From JAMXLO01 sp035511435 (GTDB lineage Bacteria > Pseudomonadota > Alphaproteobacteria > Acetobacterales > Acetobacteraceae), in the NCBI GenBank assembly GCA_035511435.1, contig DATKFJ010000477.1:1-49129 (forward strand): a stretch of DNA of 49,129 nucleotides, given 5' to 3'. Shown here in pieces: positions 1 through 7,799 of this stretch; position 1 is the first letter of the stretch; every line of letters starts with the position of its first letter. Both the position numbers and the translations under genes were made by a program. The notes below the pieces were generated by a model. It searched no databases, had not been told where the DNA came from, and saw only the letters and a program-made list of their open reading frames with translations.

Positions 1-1767
1 CTTCTCGGCGACAGCCTCGGTCCGTTGCAGCGAGGCACCGTCCGGAAGCTGAATCACTGCGAAGAAGTAACCCTGATCTTCGACCGGCAGGAATCCTGCC
101 GGAATGCGCGAATAGATCCCGTAGGTAAGCACCAGGCCAGCCACGAAGAGCGCCAGCGCAAACCAGCGCACGCTGATAACACGCCGGATGCCATTTGCGT
201 ACGCCTGCGCCGCATAGGTGAAACCGGTATTGAAGGCACGGAAAGCCACCCAGCGCGACGGCGGCCGATGCCGCAGCAGCACGGCGCACAAAGCCGGGCT
301 GAGGGTGAGCGAATTGAACGCCGAGATGGCAACCGAGATCGCGATGGTCAGCGCGAACTGATTGTACAGCCGTCCGGTGACGCCAGGCAGAAAGGCGACC
401 GGCACGAAAACCGCCAGCAGCACGGCTGTCGTGGCGATGATCGGGCCGGTGACTTCCCGCATCGCGGCAACGACGGCGGCGACTGGTGCCAACCCCTTCT
501 CGAGCTGTCGCTCCACATTCTCGACCACCACGATGGCATCGTCGACCACCAACCCGATCGCCAGTACCATGCCAAGCATGCTCACCGTGTTGAGGGAGAA
601 GCCGAGAGCCAGCATCACCGCCAGCGTCGCGATCAGCGAGACCGGAATGGCAATGGCGGGGATGACGGTGCTGCGCCAACTCTGCAGGAACAGGAACACC
701 ACGGCGATGACCAGCGCCAGCGCCTCGCCCAGAGTGATGACCACGTCGTGCATCGACGCGGAGACGAAGGTCGTCGTGTCATAGTTGATTGCCCAGGCGA
801 TCCCCTTCGGAAAGCGCTTCGCCAACTCGGTCATCCGGTCGCGAACCTCTCGATCAAGCTGCAATGCGTTGGATCCGGGCGTCTGGTAGACCGCGATGAA
901 TACCGTCGGCAGTTCGTTCATCCGCGCGCTCGACGTGTACTGCTGGGCGCCAAGCTCGATACGGGCGACGTCACGCAGTCGCACCACGGCTTCGCTCGCA
1001 GTCCCGGCACGAATGACGATGTCGCCGAATTGTTTCGGATCGCTGAGCCGGCCGACCGCGTTGACCTGGAACTCGAATGCCGTGCCAGGCGGGGCTGGCG
1101 CCTGTCCCAGCTTGCCGGCGGCCACCTGGATGTTCTGCTCCGCGATCGCGGCCTGAACGTCTGTTGCGGTGATGCCGAGGGTGGCGAGCTTGTCCGGGTC
1201 GAGCCATATGCGCATCGAGTACCGCCGCTCACCGAAGATGCTCACGTCGCCGGCACCCGGAAGCCGCTTCAGCGGGTCGATGAGCTGCAGATACGCGTAG
1301 TTGCTGAGCGTGACGAGATCGACCGACCCGTCCGGCGAAGTAAGGTTGATCCCCAGCAGGATGTCGGGGTTTTTCTTGGTAATGATGACGCCGCCCTGGT
1401 TGACGATGGCAGGCAATTGCGCCGCCGCCTGGGAGACGCGGTTCTGTACATCGACCGCGGCGGTGTCGATCGAGTAGCCGACATTGAACGTGATGGTGAT
1501 GGTTGAGCTGCCGTCATTGGCGCTGACCGACGACATATAGGCCATGCCCGGCACGCCATTGATCTGTTGCTCGAGCGGGGTCGTTACCGTGTCGGCGACG
1601 ACCTTGGAGCTGGCGCCAGGGTAGTTGGCGGTGACAACCACCTGCGGTGGCGTGATATCCGGAAATTGCGCGACCGGCAGCAAGTTGTAGGCGATCAGGC
1701 CGGTCAGCACCATGATAATGGCGATGACCGAGGCGAACACCGGGCGATGGATGAAGAAGTTCACCAC
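1..1767 (-). CDS. RND efflux permease, HAE1/AcrB family (C-terminus beyond window)
   Basis: Inner-membrane, proton-driven drug exporter of the tripartite RND type. The frame is open for 589 codons to the left edge, about 55 percent of the usual ~1040 aa. It starts MVNFFIHRPVFA, the classic first transmembrane segment. The periplasmic porter region follows (INGVPGMAYMSS about residue 70; GDVSIFGERRYSMRIWLDP further on). TM4 carries the proton-relay pair Asp409-Asp410 in GLVVDDAIVVVENVER, matching AcrB Asp407/408. The start is GTG at 1767, inside the end of the upstream 62-aa ORF, so translation is probably coupled. No membrane-fusion protein precedes it, which is unusual; the adaptor must lie elsewhere or off-window. 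The divergent TetR gene and operator suggest local repression. Family assignment is firm; substrate unknown. Confidence 0.95.
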   Translation of the reverse strand, partial: MVNFFIHRPVFASVIAIIMVLTGLIAYNLLPVAQFPDITPPQVVVTANYPGASSKVVADTVTTPLEQQINGVPGMAYMSSVSANDGSSTITITFNVGYSIDTAAVDVQNRVSQAAAQLPAIVNQGGVIITKKNPDILLGINLTSPDGSVDLVTLSNYAYLQLIDPLKRLPGAGDVSIFGERRYSMRIWLDPDKLATLGITATDVQAAIAEQNIQVAAGKLGQAPAPPGTAFEFQVNAVGRLSDPKQFGDIVIRAGTASEAVVRLRDVARIELGAQQYTSSARMNELPTVFIAVYQTPGSNALQLDREVRDRMTELAKRFPKGIAWAINYDTTTFVSASMHDVVITLGEALALVIAVVFLFLQSWRSTVIPAIAIPVSLIATLAVMLALGFSLNTVSMLGMVLAIGLVVDDAIVVVENVERQLEKGLAPVAAVVAAMREVTGPIIATTAVLLAVFVPVAFLPGVTGRLYNQFALTIAISVAISAFNSLTLSPALCAVLLRHRPPSRWVAFRAFNTGFTYAAQAYANGIRRVISVRWFALALFVAGLVLTYGIYSRIPAGFLPVEDQGYFFAVIQLPDGASLQRTEAVAEK

Positions 1768-1949
1768 GACCGTTCGCCCCACCCGATGCAGTCCAGAATC
1801 GGTTCAGCCGGCCGCGTGGGCTGAAGCCTGCGGGTCAGTACCGTCAACGCCGCTTTGAGCTCCGCCGGGTCGACCCGATCGGCCGTCATGACAGCCTGGA
1901 TGATTGGATCGTCCAGAAGCTCTGTCAGCGTCAGTTCGCGGTCACACAT
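1761..1949 (-). CDS. Small 62-aa protein coupled to the RND pump gene
   Basis: Not recognised as a named family. The product is a soluble helical peptide starting MCDRELTLTELLDDPIIQ, with no membrane segment or signal peptide and Trp/Cys near the C-terminus. A good ribosome-binding site (GGAGGG, 6 nt before the ATG) supports the start. Its stop codon overlaps the GTG start region of the RND gene by 7 nt, which points to one mRNA and coupled translation. It occupies the place where an adaptor gene is usually found. It could be a small pump-associated protein or a leader ORF; the sequence cannot decide. The strong RBS and the overlap favour a real gene. Confidence 0.65.
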   Translation of the reverse strand: MCDRELTLTELLDDPIIQAVMTADRVDPAELKAALTVLTRRLQPTRPAEPILDCIGWGERSW

Positions 1950-2006
1950 CGCGCGCCCTCCGGGCAGGGGTGGTAATCGGGTTCAGTGCGGACTAGATTG
2001 GGTGGC

Positions 2007-2045
2007 ACTGACCAGTAACACCCCTAATGTACTGACCGGTCAGTA
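2007..2045. promoter_or_regulatory. Probable TetR operator: 16-bp perfect palindrome plus a partial copy
   Basis: TACTGACCGGTCAGTA at 2030-2045 is a perfect 16-bp palindrome ending 2 bp before the first possible ATG of tetR. A related site, ACTGACCAGT, lies 23 bp upstream at 2007-2016. Both sit in the gap between the divergent tetR gene and the 62-aa ORF/RND operon. Position and symmetry are typical of a TetR-family operator repressing both directions. Binding itself is inferred. Confidence 0.75.
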
Positions 2046-2047
2046 AC

Positions 2048-2722
2048 ATGTCAATGGATAGAGCGAACATGAACGCGTCAACCGCAAGACTGGCCGCTGA
2101 TCGGCAGGGCACTAGCCACCGGCCGCGCGAGCGCATCCTCGCGGCTGCCCGCGAGCTGTTCTATCGCCGCGGCATCCATGCCGTGGGTGTCGACGCGATC
2201 GCCGAGGCGGCGGGCACCAACAAGATGACGCTCTATCGCCACTTCGCCTCGAAGGACGCGCTGATCGCCGCGTGTCTCACCGATCTCACGCAAGAATTCG
2301 AGGTTGCCTGGGACGCCATAGCCGCCGCCCATGTTGGTGATCCGGAAGGCCAGCTACTGGCCTGGCTGCGCCATCTCTGTGATTTCAAGGAGCACGAGGC
2401 CGAGCGCGGCTGTGCACTCGCCAATGCTGCGGTCGAACTGCCGGACAAGGACCATCCGGCGCGGCGCGTCATCCGCGACTACAAGACCGCGTCCCGCGAA
2501 CGGCTTATCGGCCTGTGCCGTGATGCCAGGCTCCGCGATCCCGAGCGTCTTGCGGACGAAGTCTTCCTGATATTCGAGGGTGCCCGCATCACCGCCCAGA
2601 GCGTCGGAATCGAAGGGCTCTCCGCGCGGCTCGCGGGTATACTCGAGGCGCTGGTTGCTGATCGTGCCCGACGTGGCAATAAGGACGCATCGCTCAACCG
2701 AAAGCCACGCAGCCGTGGGTAG
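2048..2722 (+). CDS. TetR/AcrR family transcriptional regulator
   Basis: DNA-binding repressor, up to 224 aa. The TetR_N helix-turn-helix spans roughly residues 27-75 (RERILAAARELFYRRGIHAVGVDAIAE, then AGTNKMTLYRHFASKDALI), followed by an all-helical ligand-binding/dimerisation domain. It is divergent from the RND pump operon with a palindrome in between, so it most likely controls the pump and itself. The ATG at 2048 leaves no room for an RBS outside the palindrome. The in-frame ATG at 2069 (MNASTARL), with a weak purine stretch GGATAGAG upstream, may be the true start. Ligand unknown. Confidence 0.9.
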   Translation: MSMDRANMNASTARLAADRQGTSHRPRERILAAARELFYRRGIHAVGVDAIAEAAGTNKMTLYRHFASKDALIAACLTDLTQEFEVAWDAIAAAHVGDPEGQLLAWLRHLCDFKEHEAERGCALANAAVELPDKDHPARRVIRDYKTASRERLIGLCRDARLRDPERLADEVFLIFEGARITAQSVGIEGLSARLAGILEALVADRARRGNKDASLNRKPRSRG

Positions 2723-2811
2723 TTGCGAGTCATTTTTGGTAAGACAGGGTCCAACCAGCGGCGCGATTTCTGATGTCAGGCATAGCATCGCACGGTGAAG
2801 CGAGACTGGTA

Positions 2812-3106
2812 CGCGTTGCCGCTGTGAGGTAGCCGCCACCCGCAACCGAGGCGAGCAGCAGCGCCCCGAGCGACAGAGCCAGCGGACGTCGGGACGCGCT
2901 CTTGCGTGGTGTGTCTCCCTTCCCCGTCGCGGCATATCCAGCCTGCGGTGCCGGCGCGGGTAGTTCGCGAATCTCCCTCGGAATATCCCGTGACGGCCGA
3001 CGGCTGCCTCGTCCCCGTCGTGCACCAACCCACGCTCGATGTCCCGCTCCGCCACATCGCTCAAAGCGACGGACCCGGCAGCCCGGACCTCTTCGGCTTG
3101 CAACAT
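2812..3106 (-). pseudogene. Decayed HlyD/EmrA-type membrane-fusion protein, N-terminal remnant
   Basis: A start (ATG at 3106, RBS GGAGG 6 nt upstream) opens MLQAEEVRAAGSVALSDVAE and runs about 40 codons. The protein-like sequence then continues in another frame (IPREIRELPAPAPQ) from near 2990, leading into an Arg/Lys-rich stretch and one transmembrane helix (RRPLALSLGALLLASVAGGG). That is the layout of an EmrA/HlyD adaptor N-terminus. The beta-barrel and lipoyl parts that should follow are missing: after YLTAAT the frame has no recognisable adaptor sequence. It is divergent from a MarR gene, a common emrR-emrA arrangement. I read it as a frameshifted, truncated remnant; the assignment rests on one TM-containing segment. 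Confidence 0.5.
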
Positions 3107-3118
3107 CACTCGCCTCCG

Positions 3119-3167
3119 GAATTCTGTAAGGCGCCATACTGTATAAGTTAGGTGCCTGACAGAATCC
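3119..3167. promoter_or_regulatory. Inverted repeat between MarR and the EmrA remnant
   Basis: GAATTCTGTAAGGC (3119-3132) pairs with GCCTGACAGAATCC (3154-3167): 12 of 14 positions are complementary around a 21-bp spacer containing TATAAGTTA. It lies just upstream of the EmrA-like start and in front of the divergent marR gene, so a MarR operator is the simplest reading. A role as an RNA hairpin is not excluded. Confidence 0.45.
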
Positions 3168-3305
3168 AGGCTGCTCACGGGTTTGTCACCGCCCCTTGCC
3201 ATCGAATTTGCAAGCCAGATCAGCGTTGACGACGTACGGTTAGCCGCCATACCAATCTTCACCTGAACAACGCAGGGCAACTGGACGCCCCGACAGGAGA
3301 CACCG

Positions 3306-3845
3306 ATGCCTCCGCGAACGCCCCACCGCCTTCCTTCGGAGCCGCCGACGACTGTCATGGAGGCGCTTTGCAAGCGCTTTGCCGGGCAGGACCTTCCGGC
3401 GCTCGACGTGGTGTTCGCGCTGCGCATGACCGCGCAGCAGGTGGACAACACCATCACCGAATGGATGGCGGACACGGCAGGGACGCCGGCGCGCTTTCAG
3501 ATCCTGGTACTGCTATGGGCGTCCGGGGTCAGCGGTGTTCCGCACAAGGAAATCGTGAAGGCCCTGGAAGTCACCCGCGCGACGGTGTCGGGACTGATGA
3601 CGAGTCTCGAGCGTGACGGCCTGGTGAAATCCACGGTGGACCGCGACGATCGCAGGAACCTGATTGCAACCCTGACGTCGAGAGGGCGGGCAATCGTCGA
3701 GAAAGCGATCGACGCCAACATCACCTCACTGCGTGCCGCGCTCGCGCCGTTGTCAGCGAAGGAGCTGGCGACGCTCATGTCGCTGTTGCAGCGTCTCCGG
3801 CAGGGCTTCATCGCCGTCAGGGAAGACCCGCGCGGTAAGCGGTAG
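3306..3845 (+). CDS. MarR family transcriptional regulator
   Basis: A 179-aa winged-helix regulator. The MarR core spans about residues 40-150: helices FALRMTAQQVDNTITEW, the recognition helix region HKEIVKALEVTRATVSGLMTSLE, and the wing VKSTVDRDDRRNLIATLTSRG, where DRDDRR is the family's hallmark loop. The N-terminal 30 residues are a Pro/Arg-rich extension. An AGGAG (3295-3299) sits 6 nt before the ATG. The regulator is divergent from a decayed EmrA-like gene and 0.4 kb from an EmrB-like MFS gene, so it probably once controlled a drug exporter. Ligand unknown. Confidence 0.92.
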   Translation: MPPRTPHRLPSEPPTTVMEALCKRFAGQDLPALDVVFALRMTAQQVDNTITEWMADTAGTPARFQILVLLWASGVSGVPHKEIVKALEVTRATVSGLMTSLERDGLVKSTVDRDDRRNLIATLTSRGRAIVEKAIDANITSLRAALAPLSAKELATLMSLLQRLRQGFIAVREDPRGKR

Positions 3846-4236
3846 GGCGGAACAGCAAAGCGCAGTGCGTTCTTCGGCCGCGCCCGGAGAAGCGCAGGTA
3901 GGTCTGCTGTTCTCGCTCCTCAGCTCGAAAGTAGCCATTCCGTTATCGGCCAGGACTTGCGGTTCGGTCGCCAGACCTGAACGCCCGAGGAGGGTCGTGA
4001 GCGGTCATTTACGACGCGGCTATTTTACGACGTCCGCGACGCAGTCTGTGGTGATGGCGCCCGCATGGGAGGGTCGGACCCTCGCCTCTACGCGGGGTGA
4101 CGAGTCGAGGGCGACGAGTATTGCGATCTGTGCCGGTGGACTGCTACCCGACGTCGCTGCCGTGGCGGCATCGGAGGCCGAGAGCGAGGGCGTGTTATTT
4201 CCTGTCACTGCTGACGCGCCGGTCCGCCGACAAACC
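3846..4236. other. Gene-free stretch between marR and the MFS gene
   Basis: The 391 bp lie between the 3' ends of two converging genes. I see no ORF with plausible protein character, no RNA gene and no clear terminator hairpin with a T-run. It may be decayed coding sequence, given the EmrA remnant nearby, but nothing recognisable survives. Confidence 0.5.
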
Positions 4237-5655
4237 TCACCGCCTCGCTCCACCCCGCCGCGGCACCGACAGCAGCATCGCCACCAGCAGCGCGCCTGTG
4301 GTCGCCACCTGGGCGATACCGAACGCGTGGGCGTAAGCGACCCGCCCGCCCCCGTCGCCCAGCACCGAGAAGAACAGGCTGCCGATCGCCGCCACACTGA
4401 TCGCCGCACCGATCTGCAATGCCGACGTCAGCACGCCGGCCGCAACGCCTGCCTGATGCGGTGCGACATCGCCCAGCACCGTGTTGAACAGCCGCGGATA
4501 GGCGATGCCCTGGCCGAAACCGGCGAGCAGCACCGTCAGCACCACCGGCCAGCCATCGAACCCCGCCACGATCACCGCGGCGATGGCGCCGTAGCCGATC
4601 ACCTGGATGCCCATGCCGATGGTCAGCAGCCAGGGTCGAAACCGCGCGGGCAGCGGTCCGGTGACCGTCGGGCCGACGAACAGACCGATGCCGTATGGCA
4701 GGATGGCGAGGCCGGTGTGTAGCGGGTCGGTGCCGTAGCCCGCCTGCTGATAGATGCTGAACAGCACGTAGAAGGTGGTGGTGAAGAAGAACAGGGTCGC
4801 CACCAGCACGCCGCGCCTGAAGCTGGGGATGGCCACAAGGCTCAAATCCAGCAATGGACTGCCGCCACGCTCGGTCAGTCGGTGTTCGAACCGCAGGAAC
4901 GCCGCGGCCAGGAACGGGACGGCAGCCAACATGACGAAGGTCCAGATCGGCCAGCCCTGCTGGCGGCCCTCGGACAGCGGGAGCACAAGGCAGGCCAGCG
5001 CCAGCGAGACCAGCAGCGCGCCGCCGATGTCCAGGCGCTGGCGGCGGTTGCTGCTGGTCTCCGGGATCAGCCACCAGCCGGCGAGCATCACCGGAATGCC
5101 GATCGGCAGCTTGGCCAGGAACACGGTCCGCCAGCCGAGGCCAAACGGGCTCCACTCCACCAGCGCGCCGCCGGAGAACTGGCCGACGGATGAGGCAAGT
5201 CCCATCATAATGCCGTAGAAGCTGAGCGCCTTGGCCAGTTCGGCCTCGCCTGGGAACAGCGCGCGGATCGAGCCCAGCACCTGCGGCGCCAGCATTGCGG
5301 CGGCCAGGCCCTGGAGAATGCGGCCGATGACAAGCTGCGATGGCGTGCTGGCCAGGCCACAGAGTGCGTTGGTGGCGACAAAGCCGGCCATGCCGATCAT
5401 GAACAGTCTGCGGCGGCCATACAGGTCGCCGAGCCTGCCGCCAGTGATCAGAAGCACGGCATAGCTGGCGGCGTAGCCGGATACCACGAGCTGCACTTCT
5501 GCCGCGTTGGCGCCGAGCGAGACTTGGATGGAAGGCAGGCTGACGTTTACGATGAAAAAATCGACCGATGGCAACAGACCGCCGACAACCAGTACAATGA
5601 ACGCGAGCCAGCGGCCCGCGTGGGACAGGGAGATGGCCGTCGATATGGCTGGCAC
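4237..5655 (-). CDS. MFS transporter, DHA2 (EmrB/QacA-like) drug:H+ antiporter
   Basis: A 472-aa polytopic inner-membrane exporter of the 14-helix DHA2 family. Visible signatures are motif A (GGRLGDLYGRRRLFMIG), the RILQGLAAAMLAPQVLGSIRALFPGE segment after TM4, and the motif C-like helix GLASSVGQFSGGALVEW. About 13-14 hydrophobic helices can be counted. The chosen start is GTG at 5655 (VPAISTAISLSHAGRW), preceded by AGGGAA. The open frame continues further upstream, but that part overlaps the divergent J-domain gene and has no protein character. The family is certain; the substrate is not. Confidence 0.92.
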   Translation of the reverse strand: MPAISTAISLSHAGRWLAFIVLVVGGLLPSVDFFIVNVSLPSIQVSLGANAAEVQLVVSGYAASYAVLLITGGRLGDLYGRRRLFMIGMAGFVATNALCGLASTPSQLVIGRILQGLAAAMLAPQVLGSIRALFPGEAELAKALSFYGIMMGLASSVGQFSGGALVEWSPFGLGWRTVFLAKLPIGIPVMLAGWWLIPETSSNRRQRLDIGGALLVSLALACLVLPLSEGRQQGWPIWTFVMLAAVPFLAAAFLRFEHRLTERGGSPLLDLSLVAIPSFRRGVLVATLFFFTTTFYVLFSIYQQAGYGTDPLHTGLAILPYGIGLFVGPTVTGPLPARFRPWLLTIGMGIQVIGYGAIAAVIVAGFDGWPVVLTVLLAGFGQGIAYPRLFNTVLGDVAPHQAGVAAGVLTSALQIGAAISVAAIGSLFFSVLGDGGGRVAYAHAFGIAQVATTGALLVAMLLSVPRRGGARR

Positions 5656-5752
5656 GGCACTTCCCTGTCCGTCTGTGACAACAGCGAATTGAGTAGCCGG
5701 CCGCCCGGTATGCCACAAGGCAGGTGGCGCGGTGGTGCCTATGGTGCGGCGC

Positions 5753-6850
5753 ATGAGTGACGATCCGGCAGGACTGTATGCGAGACTTGGCGTGGACCCG
5801 GCGGCGGCGCCTGCGGCGATCACGGCCGCATTCCGCCTGAAGGCGCGCGTGCTGCACCCGGACGTCGTAGGAACCGGCGACATCACGGCCTTCATCCGCA
5901 TGAAGGAAGCGTACGACGTGCTGGGCGACCCAAGCCGCCGAGCGGCATACGACCGCGCTGCCCGCGCCGCCACCATCGGGGAACCCAGCGCACCGGGGTT
6001 TGCCGAACCTGTGATACGTGGGCCTCGTCTGTCGGATCTGCCAATCGCGTTGTGGGCAGGGTTGGGCGGCGTGGCGTGCCTTGCGGCGGTAATGGCGGTG
6101 TTGCAGTTCAACCGCCCCGCGCCGCCGCCTTCGCCTCCGGTGGCACGGCCGTTCGCGCCGTCGGTGGCGCCCATTGCCCCATCTCCGGTGCCCGCGTCAT
6201 TGGCATCCAGCACCCCCGCTGGTGGCTTGAGCACACATTATGTCGTCCCCGGCAGCGGCGACGCCGTGCTGTGGCGACGCGATGTGGCGCGCGACGTCTA
6301 CCTGCCGGTGGGTCACCTGGCCATGTTCCGTCCGGTGCGGGCGCTGAGGCTGGTCCCGGAGCACGGGTTGGTCGAAATCCGTCTGGCCGACGGCGGCAGC
6401 GGCTTCGTCGATGCGGCGAGGTTGGCGCCCGGTGACGGCGCAGCCGCACATCGGGCGTTCTGTGCTTACAATGCCGGTCCATCGCCGCAGAATGGTGAAG
6501 TGCTCTACCGGCACGGCGGCGGAAGCGCGCAGATACAGATCGCCAACCGCTCCGAGGAGCCGGCGGTGGTCAAGCTGCGCGACGCGGCCGGCAGGACCGC
6601 CGCCACGGTGTTCATGGCCCCCGGCGATAGCGCCGTCGTGGAAAACCTCGCTGATGGCAGCTATCGGCCGGAGTTCGCCCTCGGCGAGCTATGGAGCCGT
6701 GCGTGCAATGACTTCGCCGCCGGCATGCGGGCACAGCGCTTCAGCGGCTATGCAGCGCTGTCCGCATTGTCGCCGCTGGTGATTCCGCCGGACCTTTCCG
6801 CGGGTACCTTACCGGTGGATATTCCCGACGCGGCGTTCGAACGGGATTAG
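5753..6850 (+). CDS. J-domain protein with one membrane helix and a periplasmic-type C-terminal region
   Basis: A 365-aa protein. A J-domain occupies residues 1-70 (LYARLGVDPAAAPAAITAAF, HPD at 35-37, EAYDVLGDPSRRAAYDR), which would stimulate a DnaK-type chaperone from the cytoplasm. A single transmembrane helix follows at about 97-117, then a Pro-rich linker (to ~150) and about 200 residues I do not recognise, with a possible SH3-like beta section (YLPVGHLAMFRPVRALRLVP) and a beta-rich section (GSAQIQIANRSEEPAVVKLRD). A start at 5753 avoids seven extra residues from GTG 5732. The next gene begins 10 bp downstream, so they probably share an mRNA. The J-domain call is secure; the client is unknown. 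Confidence 0.85.
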   Translation: MSDDPAGLYARLGVDPAAAPAAITAAFRLKARVLHPDVVGTGDITAFIRMKEAYDVLGDPSRRAAYDRAARAATIGEPSAPGFAEPVIRGPRLSDLPIALWAGLGGVACLAAVMAVLQFNRPAPPPSPPVARPFAPSVAPIAPSPVPASLASSTPAGGLSTHYVVPGSGDAVLWRRDVARDVYLPVGHLAMFRPVRALRLVPEHGLVEIRLADGGSGFVDAARLAPGDGAAAHRAFCAYNAGPSPQNGEVLYRHGGGSAQIQIANRSEEPAVVKLRDAAGRTAATVFMAPGDSAVVENLADGSYRPEFALGELWSRACNDFAAGMRAQRFSGYAALSALSPLVIPPDLSAGTLPVDIPDAAFERD

Positions 6851-6860
6851 GGGTCTGCAG

Positions 6861-7784
6861 ATGGCGATCAGGCTTCAGGAGTCGTTGCGCGGCGTGTTCT
6901 ATGCGCCGTTCTACGTGGCGCTGGCGCGCGATGCCTATGCCGCCGAGGGGGTGGAGGTGCAGTTCGTCAGCTCACCGCAACCAGGCGATGCGGCGCGCAA
7001 CGTGATGGACGGCACGGTGGATGTCTGCTGGGGCGGGCCGATGCGGGTGATGCAGGCTTATCACCAGATGCACCGTTGCGATTTGGTGTCGTTTGTCGAA
7101 GTGGTGACACGCGATCCCTTTCTACTGGTGGGTCGCGAGGCGCGCCCGGCGTTTGTGTTGCGCGATCTGCTTGGGCTGCGCGTGGCAACTGTCAGCGAAG
7201 TGCCGACGCCTTGGATGTGCCTGCAGGAGGATATTCGACGCGCAGGGATGATGCCGTCGCATCTGATGCGCGTGGCCGACGCCACGATGGCGGACAATGT
7301 CGCGGCGCTGCGGCGCGGCGAGGTGGATGTGGTGCAGGTGTTCGAACCGTTCGCGTCCGCGTTGGTCGTTGAGGGTGCGGGGGCTGTTTGGTACGCGCAG
7401 GCGAGCCGAGGGCCGACATCGTACACCACGTTCTACACTCGGCGTGGCCTGTTGGATGCGCGGCGGGACGAACTGCGTCGCATGGTCCGCGCGATCTACC
7501 GCGCGCAGAAGTGGGTTGCGGGCGCTGACGGCAATGCGATCGCCGATGCCATCGCGGGCTATTTCCAGGACGTGCCGCCGGCAGTCCTGGCTGCGTCCTG
7601 CGCACGATACAAGTCACTCGGCATCTGGGGCGGCGATCCGCGTATGCCTCGCGCGGGGTACGATCGATTGCGCGCCAGCCTGGTGTCGGGCGGCTTCGTG
7701 TCGCCGGGCACGGATTACGCTACGGCGGTCGACAACAGTCTGGCCGATGCGGTGGTGGCGGAAGACCCGCCGCCGTTGCAGTGA
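6861..7784 (+). CDS. NMT1/THI5-like (SsuA/ThiY-type) substrate-binding-fold protein, no signal peptide
   Basis: A 307-aa type-2 periplasmic-binding-fold protein. Family features are the opening RGVFYAPFYVALARDAYAAEGVEV, GTVDVCWGGPMRVMQAY, the domain crossover DLLGLRVATVSEVPTPWMCLQ, and LRRGEVDVVQVFEPFA. Normal transporter-associated members carry a signal peptide or lipobox. This one starts directly with the first beta strand (MAIRLQESLRG), and no ABC permease or ATPase lies nearby. It is 10 bp behind the J-domain gene and 15 bp before a hydrolase. Either it is a cytoplasmic binding protein or enzyme of the THI5/decarboxylase branch, or the start is misjudged; no upstream start adds a signal peptide without invading the previous gene. 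The Cys-rich THI5 motif is absent. Confidence 0.8.
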   Translation: MAIRLQESLRGVFYAPFYVALARDAYAAEGVEVQFVSSPQPGDAARNVMDGTVDVCWGGPMRVMQAYHQMHRCDLVSFVEVVTRDPFLLVGREARPAFVLRDLLGLRVATVSEVPTPWMCLQEDIRRAGMMPSHLMRVADATMADNVAALRRGEVDVVQVFEPFASALVVEGAGAVWYAQASRGPTSYTTFYTRRGLLDARRDELRRMVRAIYRAQKWVAGADGNAIADAIAGYFQDVPPAVLAASCARYKSLGIWGGDPRMPRAGYDRLRASLVSGGFVSPGTDYATAVDNSLADAVVAEDPPPLQ

Positions 7785-7799
7785 AGGGGGAGAACGACG

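Noticed and set aside
25..1506. 493-codon plus-strand frame over the RND gene
   Set aside because: Composition is Arg/His/Asp/Gln-rich shadow sequence; the minus strand encodes an unmistakable AcrB-type pump.
2354..3475. 373-codon minus-strand frame across tetR 3' end and marR 5' end
   Set aside because: It is antisense to parts of both regulators; only the short EmrA-like start at 3106 inside it looks genuine.
4205..5857. 550-codon minus-strand frame overlapping the MFS gene
   Set aside because: It is a shifted frame of the MFS gene with His/Arg-rich shadow sequence and no transmembrane helices.
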